Shown here piece after piece: positions 42,757 through 50,917 of a stretch of 64,000 bases of DNA. The stretch covers positions 132,345 to 196,344 of the forward strand of contig SHZU01000001.1 in NCBI GenBank assembly GCA_009692115.1, given 5' to 3'. Both the position numbers and the translations under genes were made by a program. The notes below the pieces were generated by a model that saw nothing but the letters and a program-made list of their open reading frames with translations, was not told the DNA's origin and did no database searches. The stretch comes from Gemmatimonadota bacterium (GTDB lineage Bacteria; Gemmatimonadota; Gemmatimonadetes; Gemmatimonadales; GWC2-71-9). The first letter of the stretch is position 1, and each line of letters begins with the position of its first letter.

Positions 42757-44217
42757 ATGCAAATCATTCGGTGGGTAGTCCTGGGGGCGGGGCTGTTTGG
42801 GGTGGCGCCGGTGGCTCGGGCGCAAATTCCGGTCGGCGAGTATCGGGATCGGCGGGATTCGGTAGCAGCGCGGATCGGTGACGGCGTGGTCGTGGCCTTT
42901 GGGGGCCGGACCCCGGTCACCGACTTTGGGCCGTTTTACCAACTGGCTGGTTTTCGGTACCTGACGGGGTACGAGTTTGCCGACGCGGCCTTGGTCATGG
43001 TGATTCGGGGCGGCCGCCAACGGAGCACGATCTTCGTGAACCGGAGTACGCCGCGACGGGCGTTGTACTACGGGGCGGAGCCGGACTCGAGCGCGTTGGC
43101 CGATGAGGTCGGACTGGTGCCTCGGGATGGGGGCGATTTGGTGAAGGTGGCCGATTCCCTGGCGGCCAGCGGATTGACGTTCTATTCGCTGCGGGACTTC
43201 GAAGCCGCCGATTTTTCCCGACAGGATTCGCTGACCCGGGGCGGGCAGTTCATCCGTGGACTCGCGGCGCGCCGTCCCGGTCTCAACGTCAAAGATGCCC
43301 ACCCGATCGTCGATCTGCTCCGGGCCCGGAAAAGCGACGCCGAGTTGGCCCTGATTCGGAAGGCCGCCGAGATCAGCGCCCACGGGCACCTTGAACTGAT
43401 GAAGAAGATTGAACCTGGGATGCACGAGTACGACCTCCAGGCGATCATCGAATACGCGTTCCGCCGGGCCGGCGGCGAGCGGCCCTCCTATGGGTCGATC
43501 GTCGGGGCCGGGCCGAACGGAACCCAACTTCACTATATGAAAAACCGCCGGCCCGCCCTCCCCGGCGAGGTCGTGGTCGTGGATGCCGGCACCGAGTATC
43601 AAGGGTATGCGGCCGACGTGACCCGGACGATTCCGGTGAGCGGCACGTACACCGCGGAACAGCGGGCGGTCTATCAGCTGGTCCGGGATGGCCTCGCGGC
43701 TGCGGAACGGAATTCCAAGCCGGGGATGTCGATTCAGGCGGCGCAGGACAGTTCGATCGATGTTCGGGCCCGGGGTCTTGCCGCCTTAGGCTTGGTTGAA
43801 TCGGCCACGGCCACCTTTGACCCGCCGTGGCCGGTGGATTGCCAAGCGGTGCCCCGGTCCTGCCTCCAGGCCTCGTTGTTTGCCATTCACGGGATCACCC
43901 ACGGGATCGGACTCGAGGTCCATGACCAGTTGCAGGCGTACTACGGCGACAAAACCTTCCAGAAAGGCGACGCGTTCACGATCGAGCCGGGGATCTATAT
44001 CAGTGCCAAACAGCTCGATATTCTGCCCGATACTCCGAAGAACCGCCGGTTCATTGCCAAGGCCCGGCCGTTGGTGGCGCGGTACCTCAACACCGGGGTC
44101 CGGATCGAGGATGACTACGTGATCACGGCTGAGGGACTCGAGTGGATCAGCAGCGGGGTTCCTCGGGAGATCGAGGAGATCGAGGCGATTACGAGGCGGA
44201 TTCGACCGGTGCCTTAG
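42757..44217 (+). CDS. Exported Xaa-Pro aminopeptidase (M24 family)
   Basis: Di-metal peptidase of 486 residues with a signal peptide (MQIIRWVVLGAGLFGVAPVARAQ). The N-terminal creatinase-like domain has YLTGYEFADAALVM. The metal ligands are readable: VVVDAGTEYQGYAADVTRT (two Asp), GITHGIGLEVHD (His), TIEPGIYI (Glu) and VRIEDDYVIT (Glu). It removes an amino acid before proline in the periplasm. An insertion between 380 and 400 with two Cys (PVDCQAVPRSCLQ) is unusual. Confidence 0.93.
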   Translation: MQIIRWVVLGAGLFGVAPVARAQIPVGEYRDRRDSVAARIGDGVVVAFGGRTPVTDFGPFYQLAGFRYLTGYEFADAALVMVIRGGRQRSTIFVNRSTPRRALYYGAEPDSSALADEVGLVPRDGGDLVKVADSLAASGLTFYSLRDFEAADFSRQDSLTRGGQFIRGLAARRPGLNVKDAHPIVDLLRARKSDAELALIRKAAEISAHGHLELMKKIEPGMHEYDLQAIIEYAFRRAGGERPSYGSIVGAGPNGTQLHYMKNRRPALPGEVVVVDAGTEYQGYAADVTRTIPVSGTYTAEQRAVYQLVRDGLAAAERNSKPGMSIQAAQDSSIDVRARGLAALGLVESATATFDPPWPVDCQAVPRSCLQASLFAIHGITHGIGLEVHDQLQAYYGDKTFQKGDAFTIEPGIYISAKQLDILPDTPKNRRFIAKARPLVARYLNTGVRIEDDYVITAEGLEWISSGVPREIEEIEAITRRIRPVP

Positions 44218-44219
44218 GG

Positions 44220-44238
44220 CTCGGCACTCGGCACTCGG
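44220..44238. repeat. Stop-adjacent short tandem repeat, copy 8
   Basis: CTCGGCACTCGGCACTCGG fills the gap between two convergent stop codons: the peptidase TAG is followed by GG and the repeat, and the next base begins the TAA of the purine phosphorylase gene on the other strand. Confidence 0.9.
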
Positions 44239-45081
44239 TTAGGTGTGGGTTAGGGTTGATTCGATGAGGTGGGCGACGGTGGTGCCGGAGTGGGCGGCGG
44301 ATTCCATGACCTCGGCGTGGGACAGGGGGGTCTTGCTGAGGCCGGCGCCGGCGTTGGTGATCATGGAGATGCCGAGGCAGCGGAGGCCCAGGGTTCGGGC
44401 GGCGATGATTTCGACCACGGTGGACATGCCGACGGCGTCGGCGCCGAGGTGCTGGAGCATCCGGATCTCGGCGGGGGTTTCGTAGTTCGGGCCGAGGAGG
44501 CCGGCGTAGACACCTTCTGCGACCGGGATACCGAGGGTGGCGGCGGTTTGTTTGGCCGCGGCTCGGAGTTCGGGGTCGTAGGCGGCGGACATGTCGGGGA
44601 AACGCGATTCACCTTCGCGAACCGGACCGAGTAGCGGATTTTGGCCGGTCAGGTTCAGGTGATCCTTGATCACCATGATGGTACCGGCGCCAAACGACGG
44701 ATTGACGCCGCCGGCGGCGTTGGTGACAACCAGGGTTCGCACCCCCAACAACGCGAAGGCCCGGACCGGAAGGGCGGCGGTGTGGGCGGAGTGGCCTTCA
44801 TACATATGGAACCGGCCGCTTTGCCCGACCACCATCCGGCCGCCCAGGGTCCCGATGACGAGTTCACCCTTGTGGCCCAGGACGGCAGGGGCGTGAAAGC
44901 CGGGGATGTCCCGGTAGGCGATCCGGACCGGGTCGGTGATCCGATCGGCTAGGGCGCCGAGGCCGGAGCCCAGGACGATCGCGACCGTGGGCCGGCGACC
45001 GCCCAGGCGGGCTTGGATTGACTCGGCGGCGTGGCTCACCTCATCGGCCGACCCAGTGGTGGTGGGCGAGTGACTGGTCAT
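44239..45081 (-). CDS. Purine nucleoside phosphorylase (trimeric type)
   Basis: Splits inosine, guanosine and related nucleosides into base plus ribose-1-phosphate; 280 residues. Signatures: VAIVLGSGLGALADRI, GHKGELVIGTLGGRMVVGQSGRFHMYEGH, TLVVTNAAGGVNPSF and ADAVGMSTVVEIIAAR with the purine-binding ending SMITNAGAGLS. The ATG at 45081 follows a TATTCT box by 7 bases. It completes the salvage route started by the nearby 5'-nucleotidase and adenosine deaminase. Confidence 0.95.
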   Translation of the reverse strand: MTSHSPTTTGSADEVSHAAESIQARLGGRRPTVAIVLGSGLGALADRITDPVRIAYRDIPGFHAPAVLGHKGELVIGTLGGRMVVGQSGRFHMYEGHSAHTAALPVRAFALLGVRTLVVTNAAGGVNPSFGAGTIMVIKDHLNLTGQNPLLGPVREGESRFPDMSAAYDPELRAAAKQTAATLGIPVAEGVYAGLLGPNYETPAEIRMLQHLGADAVGMSTVVEIIAARTLGLRCLGISMITNAGAGLSKTPLSHAEVMESAAHSGTTVAHLIESTLTHT

Positions 45082-45088
45082 GGGCCGA

Positions 45089-45094
45089 AGAATA
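45089..45094 (-). promoter_or_regulatory. -10 box of the purine nucleoside phosphorylase gene
   Basis: TATTCT on the bottom strand, 7 bases before the ATG. No -35 is clear. The message would be leaderless. Confidence 0.5.
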
Positions 45095-45106
45095 CCTAGC
45101 CCCCGA

Positions 45107-45857
45107 CTATTCCCGCCGGAGCGCGGCGACCGAGTCCACCCGGGTGGCCCGATGGGCCGGGCCAAGCGCCGAGCCGAGCGCAACGCCGGTCAGGAGGAGC
45201 GGGACGACGAGGAACGTGAGCGGATCGAGCGGCCCGACCCCGTAGAGGATTTCACCGAGAAACCGGCTCAAGCCCATCGCCGCCGCGAGTCCGGCTCCGA
45301 TTCCGATCACAGCCGGAACCATCCCCTCGACGATCACCAGGCGGCGGACCCGGCCCGGCTTCGCACCCAGGGCCAGGCGGACCCCGATCTCCTGGTTCCG
45401 CCTCGTCACTGAGTTAGGACATCACCCCGTAGATCCCGATCGCGGCCAGCACCAGCGTCACCAGCGCGAGACCGGCCATCAGCGTGTCCGTGAAGCGCTG
45501 CTCGCGGACCGCGCCGCCCATGACATCGCCGAGGGTCACCACCTCGGTGATCGGGAGGTTCGGGTCCCGCGTGACGATGAGCGCCTCGATCGGCTTCCAG
45601 ATGCTCCGGGGATCACCGGCGGTTCGGACGACCAGCGTCATCGCCGAGCGAGTGATCCCCCACGGCTTGTCGAACTGGTTGTGCGGTACGAACCAGGCGC
45701 GTTTGGCCGGATTGGTCAGGCCGTTGTGGTGGACGTCGCCCACGCTGAAGATGGCCGTATTGGCGCCAATCCCCAGGGCCAGCGTGAGGATGACCAACCT
45801 GGAAAAGAGAGGGCGGTTTCGGAGCATCCGAACCGCCAACCGGAGATCAGCGCGCAC
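45107..45857 (-). pseudogene. Remnant of a second ADOP-family permease
   Basis: Starts with GTG 45857 behind AGGAGG and gives [18 protein letters not shown] and [13 protein letters not shown], the normal ADOP start of the first permease helix. The next residues [20 protein letters not shown] match a region some 350 residues further on, so a large in-frame deletion is present. At 45413-45420 an extra A turns a tyrosine-serine junction into TAA; removing it joins IYGVMS to VTRRNQEIGVRLALGA and on to the end at 45107. Confidence 0.82.
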
Positions 45858-45943
45858 GGGTGGCCTCCTGAGGCAGGACTGTGGGGACGGGCGCCTAGGT
45901 GTCGGGCGAGGTTTCGATACCCGCCGGGCGGCCGGCGTTGGAG

Positions 45944-47020
45944 CTAGCCGAGCACCTCGCGATAGAGCCGAAGGAGATTGCCGCCCATGACCTGCTCGAC
46001 CTCCCGAGGCTTGAGTCCCCGTTTCACCAGCCCGTCCCACACCACCTCCATTCGCCGGGGCCCGTTCAGTTCGGCGATGAAGTAGGGCAACTCGTTGTCC
46101 TGCACTTGGGCCCCCTCCTCGCGCTTGAGCTCGGCGAGGTACTCCGGGGTGAGTTCGACCACTCGATGATCGCGGTCGCTCCCGATGGCGACGTGCTCGA
46201 CCCCCGCAACCCTGATCGCGTGCACCAGATGGTCGAAGTAGGCCGCGAGGTTGTCGGTCTTTTTCGGGGTGAGAAAGGGGCGCATTTGACAGATCCCGAC
46301 GACACCGCCCCGACCCGCGAGGAGCCGGAGGTTGTCGTCGGTCGTGTTGCGGCGGTTTTGATGGACCGCCATGCAGGCCGTGTGGGAGACGATGACCGGC
46401 GCCCGGGACGCCGTGATCGCCTCCGCCATCGTGGTCATGTTGGCGTGGGAGAGATCGATCAGCATCCCTCGGGCGTTCATCCGCTCGATCACCTGCCGGC
46501 CGAAGGGCGTCAGACCCCCGGACTCCCAGCATCCAACGCCGACCTCGTTGCGGGTGTTGTAGGTGAGTTGGCAACTCCGGAGTCCCATTCGGTGGAACAG
46601 GTCGATCCGGTCGAGTGCCCCGCCGAACTGGACCGTATTTTGATAGAGATAAAAGACCGCCAAGCGTCCGGTGCGGCGCGCCCGGTCGAGATCCGCGGCC
46701 CGGGTTGCCTTCAGGAAGAACTCCGGATGAGCCGTGAGGTAGGCGTCATGCTCGAGGAGCGAATCCACGGCGAGCGCCAAGGCCTCCGGCCCTTCGGGCT
46801 TGGGATCGCAGAGGGTGACCGTGATCGCGTCCATCCCGCTGGCCAGCAAGTCGCGAATCAAGGAGGCCGGATATTCGGGACGAAGCTCCCCCATGGCGTC
46901 AATGATGAGTCGGTCGCGCGGCTGGGCCCGAGCCGAGGCCAGCGGAACCGCCGCCACGGCCGCGATGAATGCGGCCCGGCTCAGGCCTGGCCGAGCTTCG
47001 TGGCGCCGAAGCATGGTCAT
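45944..47020 (-). CDS. M19 (renal dipeptidase)-like protein with altered metal site
   Basis: Exported protein of 358 residues with a signal sequence ([23 protein letters not shown]) preceded by RRH. The M19 fold is supported by [14 protein letters not shown] and [25 protein letters not shown], which carry the two late His ligands, and by [10 protein letters not shown]. The early HxD metal pair is missing: that strand reads [12 protein letters not shown], and the bridging Glu region reads [10 protein letters not shown]. The ATG at 47020 overlaps the adenosine deaminase stop (ATGA). Confidence 0.8.
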   Translation of the reverse strand: MTMLRRHEARPGLSRAAFIAAVAAVPLASARAQPRDRLIIDAMGELRPEYPASLIRDLLASGMDAITVTLCDPKPEGPEALALAVDSLLEHDAYLTAHPEFFLKATRAADLDRARRTGRLAVFYLYQNTVQFGGALDRIDLFHRMGLRSCQLTYNTRNEVGVGCWESGGLTPFGRQVIERMNARGMLIDLSHANMTTMAEAITASRAPVIVSHTACMAVHQNRRNTTDDNLRLLAGRGGVVGICQMRPFLTPKKTDNLAAYFDHLVHAIRVAGVEHVAIGSDRDHRVVELTPEYLAELKREEGAQVQDNELPYFIAELNGPRRMEVVWDGLVKRGLKPREVEQVMGGNLLRLYREVLG

Positions 47021-48042
47021 CGGATGCCTTCCAACTCGTCGCGAATGCGGGAAACCAGGGCTCGCCGTTCGAGCCACGGGAGGAATGCGGCCTCGAACCC
47101 TGCCACGATCATCCGGTCGATCTCAGCGCGGGTAAAGCCCAGGGCATCATGGGCCAGCCAGTATTCGTCCGACAGGGTGGCGCCGGTCATCAGCCAGCCG
47201 TCGGTGCAGAGGGTTACCAGGATGCCGGCCGCGAAATAGGCCTTGGCCGGGTGCTCGCGGAGCGAACGCACGGCTCCGGTCTTGACGTTGCTGGTCAGGT
47301 TGATCTCGATCGGGACCTGGCGATCGCGAACGTAGGCCATCAGGGCCGGATCCTCGAAGAGCCGGGTTCCGTGGCCGATCCGGTTGGCGTGGCAGCGGAG
47401 CAAGGCCTCCCGAATCGACTCCGGCCCGGCCGCCTCGCCGGCGTGTACCGTGATGCCGATCAGGCCGTCCTGGGCGATGTCGAAGGCAGCCCGGTGAACG
47501 GCGGGGGGGCGACCGGCCTCGCCGCCGGCCAGATCGAAGGCGACCACACCCTGATGGCGGTTGGCCACGGAACATTCGGCGAGCTCGATCGACACGCCGG
47601 GGTCGTAGTGGCGGAGGGAGCAGTTGATGATCCGGCTCACGACGCCGAAATCCTGTTCGCCGCGGCTCAAGCCCCGCCATTCGGCGTCGAGGACGTCCTG
47701 GAGCGGCATCCCGCGTTTCGTCGAAAGCATCGGGCAGTAGCGCATCTCGAGGTACCGGATGTTGTCCCGCGCGGCGTCCTCGACCGCTTCGTAGGCCACC
47801 CGTTCGATCGATTCCGGGGTCTGCAGCAGCGGGATGGTCTGGTCGAATCGTTTGAGGTACTCATCGAGCGACGTGCCATCACCCACCAGCATGAAGCGGC
47901 GAAGGGCGTCGGGGTCGGTGGTCGGCAGGGAAAACTTGGCGGCCTTCGCGAGAGCCACCATCGTGGTGGGCCGGATGACGGCATCGAGGTGAACGTGGAG
48001 CTCGGCCTTGGGCAGGCGCTGGATGACATCACGCGTGGTCAT
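47017..48042 (-). CDS. add: Adenosine deaminase
   Basis: Converts adenosine to inosine; 341 residues. Zinc ligands: LHVHLDA at about 15-21, VHAGEAAGP, RIGHGTRL and the Asp in TLCTDGWLMTGATLSD. The last motif resembles the actinobacterial TDNRLMS form rather than the TDDP of E. coli. It sits between the small beta-grasp-like gene (14-base overlap) and the M19 gene (4-base overlap). Confidence 0.93.
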   Translation of the reverse strand: MTTRDVIQRLPKAELHVHLDAVIRPTTMVALAKAAKFSLPTTDPDALRRFMLVGDGTSLDEYLKRFDQTIPLLQTPESIERVAYEAVEDAARDNIRYLEMRYCPMLSTKRGMPLQDVLDAEWRGLSRGEQDFGVVSRIINCSLRHYDPGVSIELAECSVANRHQGVVAFDLAGGEAGRPPAVHRAAFDIAQDGLIGITVHAGEAAGPESIREALLRCHANRIGHGTRLFEDPALMAYVRDRQVPIEINLTSNVKTGAVRSLREHPAKAYFAAGILVTLCTDGWLMTGATLSDEYWLAHDALGFTRAEIDRMIVAGFEAAFLPWLERRALVSRIRDELEGIR

Positions 48043-48268
48043 CGGGCGGCTCCTCGACCCGGCGGGCCGACGTGACGACCCGAATGATGGCGCCGGGCCC
48101 GACGAGGGCGCTCGGGTCCATGCGGATGCCCCGGCCGTCGGTGAGATAGGCCCGCCCGTCGCCTAACGTTTCCGCATGACTGGCGTCGGCGGATATCGCA
48201 GCACCCGCCGCCGTGGTACCGGGGGCCACCGCCACGCGCCGGTCATTGACGAACACCGGGATCATCAT
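48029..48268 (-). CDS. Small protein (79 aa), beta-grasp-like
   Basis: Reads MMIPVFVNDRRVAVAPGTTA, then DGRAYLTDGRGIRMDP and ends ALVGPGAIIRVV plus a polar tail. The strand-helix-strand order and the VFVN...PG...G.IIRVV spacing recall ubiquitin-like ThiS/MoaD folds, but the terminal Gly-Gly is absent. The start ATG overlaps the nucleotidase stop; an extended start six codons upstream is possible. It lies between two purine enzymes. The role is unknown. Confidence 0.6.
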   Translation of the reverse strand: MMIPVFVNDRRVAVAPGTTAAGAAISADASHAETLGDGRAYLTDGRGIRMDPSALVGPGAIIRVVTSARRVEEPPDDHA

Positions 48269-49764
48269 TTGGTCACCGCCTGCCATCGTTTCCCTGCCGG
48301 TGCCCGAATGGGCTGTGGCAGCCGCTTGGCCCAGGCGATTATCGCCTCGAGATCGGTTTTGCCGGTCCGGACCTGCCGGTACTGTCGGAGCATCGCATAC
48401 CCGCCACCTCCGCCCGCCAAAAAATCGGCCACCGCCAAGACGTAGAGCCGCCGAGGATCGATCCGAGTGCCATCGAGCTTCCGGATCTCGACGACTTGGT
48501 CGCCGGGGGGCCGGGAGGGATCATACCGCACCTTGAGGCCCGAGATGTGGGCATTGGGCGCCCCATCCCGAAGAGAGTGCTCGAGGACCCGCTTCAGCTC
48601 GCGACCCGGCATCGAAAGCCGGACGACGTTGTTGCCGAATGGCTGCAGCTCAAAGAGGTCGGCGTAGGTTACCGGACCCGGCAGCAGCGCCCGCCGGATG
48701 CCGCCGTTGTTCATCAGTCCAAAGTCGGCCGGGGCGGCCGCTCGTTGGGCATCGGCAATCAGGTTCCCGATGGGATACTCGCCCCGTTCAACCAACAGCG
48801 TGTCCCGGAGCCGGGCCACGACTTGGTTGGCGAGCCGGCCGATCAGCGGCCGGTACCGGTCGACCAATGCCACCGCCGCCGAATCGAGACTGACCGCGTC
48901 GGCGTAGACCGACTCGACCCGGACCCGCCAGCGCCGGCCCCCGTCCGGCGAGCGAACCAGATCGGCAATCCCGATCGCGGTGCCACTCGACCGGGCCGAC
49001 ACGATCGGGATGCCGTTGACGACGGTGTTGAGCAAGGTATGGGTGTGTCCCGCCACGATCAGATCGAAGACCGTCGAATCAGTTTGCCGGGCCAGGTCGA
49101 TGATCTCTCCGGTACACGCCAGCGAGTCGCAAAACGCGCCTTCGTGGGCCACCAGCATGGTGAAATCCGGTCGGGCCGCCTTGACCAGAGCCAAGGTCTC
49201 GGCCATCGACGCCATCCCCTCGGGAAAGCGAAGGCCCCTCACATGGCGGTCCATCACCATGGTTTTGGTCGCGGGGGCGAGGTACCCGACGACCCCGATC
49301 CGATAGGGCCCCGCGGAGACAATGGCATACGGCTTCGACCAAGCGGGCCGTCTGCTCGTGGCCGTATCGATGATATTGACCGCCAACCACGGATACCGGG
49401 CTTCGCTGATCCGCGCCATCAGGGTATCCACGCCCCAGTCGAGTTCATGGTTGCCGATGACCGCCGCGGTCAGCCCAAGGAGGTTCATGGCCTCGACCGC
49501 GGAACGGCCGGCGACCAGATTCGAGGTCAGGGTGCCCTGGAGCTGGTCCCCAGCGTCGAGCCGGATCGAGGGGCACCGGCACTCGCCCGCCAGACTGTCC
49601 ATCATCCCCTTGACCGCCGCGATTCCACCGATCGGCCGGCCGTTCGACCAGGCATACCCCTTGGCCTCCAGGGCCCCGTGAAAGTCATTGATCGTGAGCA
49701 CGCGGAGCAGAATCGAGTCCGCCGGGAGGGCCAGGACCGCGGCCAGGGTCAGGGAGTTCAGCAT
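48265..49764 (-). CDS. Exported 5'-nucleotidase (UshA/metallophosphoesterase family)
   Basis: Periplasmic enzyme of 499 residues. A short signal (MLNSLTLAAVLALPA) precedes TINDFHGALEAK, DAGDQLQGT, VIGNHELDWG, VAHEG and AGHTHTLLN, the full set of calcineurin-type metal ligands. The C-terminal substrate domain has GLMNNGGIRRAL, FGNNVVRLSMPG and FLAGGGGGYAML. It releases nucleosides that the downstream adenosine deaminase and PNP would process. The ATG lies 8 bases after a TAGTTT -10 box. Confidence 0.94.
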   Translation of the reverse strand: MLNSLTLAAVLALPADSILLRVLTINDFHGALEAKGYAWSNGRPIGGIAAVKGMMDSLAGECRCPSIRLDAGDQLQGTLTSNLVAGRSAVEAMNLLGLTAAVIGNHELDWGVDTLMARISEARYPWLAVNIIDTATSRRPAWSKPYAIVSAGPYRIGVVGYLAPATKTMVMDRHVRGLRFPEGMASMAETLALVKAARPDFTMLVAHEGAFCDSLACTGEIIDLARQTDSTVFDLIVAGHTHTLLNTVVNGIPIVSARSSGTAIGIADLVRSPDGGRRWRVRVESVYADAVSLDSAAVALVDRYRPLIGRLANQVVARLRDTLLVERGEYPIGNLIADAQRAAAPADFGLMNNGGIRRALLPGPVTYADLFELQPFGNNVVRLSMPGRELKRVLEHSLRDGAPNAHISGLKVRYDPSRPPGDQVVEIRKLDGTRIDPRRLYVLAVADFLAGGGGGYAMLRQYRQVRTGKTDLEAIIAWAKRLPQPIRAPAGKRWQAVTK

Positions 49765-49772
49765 TAGGGATA

Positions 49773-49801
49773 AAACTAGGCAGCCGTAACAAACCTGTCA
49801 C
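49773..49801 (-). promoter_or_regulatory. Promoter of the 5'-nucleotidase operon
   Basis: Bottom strand GTGACA (49796-49801), 17 bases, TAGTTT (49773-49778), then 8 bases to the ATG. Five of six -35 bases match consensus, and the start site would be almost at the ATG. Confidence 0.6.
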
Positions 49802-49828
49802 GTCGCTTGCCCAAACTCGGAAGACGGT

Positions 49829-49850
49829 CATATTCGTTTCGGCGAATATG
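49829..49850. promoter_or_regulatory. ArsR-type operator overlapping the arsR start
   Basis: CATATTCG and CGAATATG form perfect 8-base arms around 6 bases; the right arm includes the ATG at 49848-49850. ArsR-family repressors bind AT-rich dyads of this kind, so self-repression of the arsR-phoB-phoR operon is likely. Confidence 0.65.
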
Positions 49851-50201
49851 ACTGACCCGTCTCCCTCAGCGTCCCTGCTGGCCACCGTGGCCGAGCCGAC
49901 CCGGCTCCGGATCCTCAACTGCCTGGCAGCCGCGCCGCTGTTCGTGTCCGACCTGCAGACCGTCCTGGCGCTACCGCAGCCGACGGTGTCGCGCCATTTG
50001 ACCGTGCTGAAGAAGGCCGAGCTGGTCCGGGATACGTCGGTTGCGCCGTTCGTGCTCTACCGACTGACCCGAGATCCCGGCCCCCAGGGCCGGCTCGTGA
50101 AGACCATATTGGACACCCTGAGTACCGAAACCGAATACCGGCGGGAGCGAACCCTGGCCCTCGCCCGGAGCCGAGGGCGGAGCAACGGAGTAACAGAGTG
50201 A
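49848..50201 (+). CDS. ArsR-family winged-helix regulator
   Basis: A 117-residue regulator with the ArsR layout: ATVAEPTRLRILNCLAAAPLFV, SDLQTVLALPQPTVSRHLTVL as the recognition helix region, then VLYRL in the wing. The metal-binding CxC of classic ArsR is absent, so it is likely a non-metal sensor. It is the first gene of an operon with phoB and phoR, and its TGA overlaps the phoB GTG. Confidence 0.9.
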   Translation: MTDPSPSASLLATVAEPTRLRILNCLAAAPLFVSDLQTVLALPQPTVSRHLTVLKKAELVRDTSVAPFVLYRLTRDPGPQGRLVKTILDTLSTETEYRRERTLALARSRGRSNGVTE

Positions 50202-50917
50202 CGGATACAATGACCCATCGGATCTTGGTGGTAGACGACGAACCCGACATCACGGCCCTGGTAGCGTATCACTTAGCCAAGGCCGGCTATCGGGTTTCGA
50301 CCGCGGCAAACGGCACCGATGCCCTGAAGACAGCCACGGAGCAGCGGCCCGACGTGGTGGTTCTCGACCTGATGTTGCCCGGCCTCTCGGGGCTCGACGT
50401 GCTGCAGGCGCTTCGGAAGCAGGAGGACACCCGGGACGTGGGCGTGATCATGTTGACCGCCCGACGCGAGGAGGCCGACCGGATTCGGGGCCTGGCGCTC
50501 GGCGCCGACGACTACCTTACCAAGCCGTTTTCCCCGAACGAGTTGACCCTTCGGGTGGCCGCGATCATCCGGCGGCTGGCGGCGCCGTCGACCACGAGCG
50601 GCTCTCAATTGGTAGCGGGGTCGATCACGGTCGACCGGTCGGCCCATCGAGTGACGGTCGACGGCCAGGAGTTGCTGCTGACGGCGACCGAGTACAAGCT
50701 CTTGTTGACGTTGTTGGAGCGCCGCGGCCGGGTGCAGACCCGCCCGCAGCTTCTCGAAACGGTGTGGGACGCCCAGCCCGACATCCAGACCCGAACGGTG
50801 GACATGCACGTGCAACGGCTCCGAACCAAACTCGGCGAAGCCGGTGACCAGATCGAGACCGTCCGAGGGTTCGGCTACCGCTTCAAATCCGCGGAGAAAG
50901 CGGCCCGGATCCGGTGA
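50198..50917 (+). CDS. phoB: Phosphate-regulon response regulator PhoB (OmpR family)
   Basis: A 239-residue regulator. Receiver domain: ILVVDDEPDIT, phosphoacceptor Asp in VVVLDLMLPG, Lys in YLTKPF. The winged helix has LLTATEYKLLLTLLERRG and RTVDMHVQRLRTKLG followed by VRGFGYRF. The GTG at 50198 overlaps the arsR stop; an ATG four codons later is the alternative. Assigned to PhoB by its partner and the Pst genes about 10 kb downstream. Confidence 0.92.
   Translation: MTDTMTHRILVVDDEPDITALVAYHLAKAGYRVSTAANGTDALKTATEQRPDVVVLDLMLPGLSGLDVLQALRKQEDTRDVGVIMLTARREEADRIRGLALGADDYLTKPFSPNELTLRVAAIIRRLAAPSTTSGSQLVAGSITVDRSAHRVTVDGQELLLTATEYKLLLTLLERRGRVQTRPQLLETVWDAQPDIQTRTVDMHVQRLRTKLGEAGDQIETVRGFGYRFKSAEKAARIR

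Noticed and set aside
45858-46574. Longer N-terminus for the bottom-strand ADOP remnant
   Set aside because: The upstream open frame is arginine- and glycine-rich shadow of the M19 gene; the GTG at 45857 with AGGAGG is the credible start.
46969-49767. Long top-strand open frames across the purine cluster
   Set aside because: Antisense shadows of nucleotidase and adenosine deaminase, whose motifs are unambiguous on the bottom strand.
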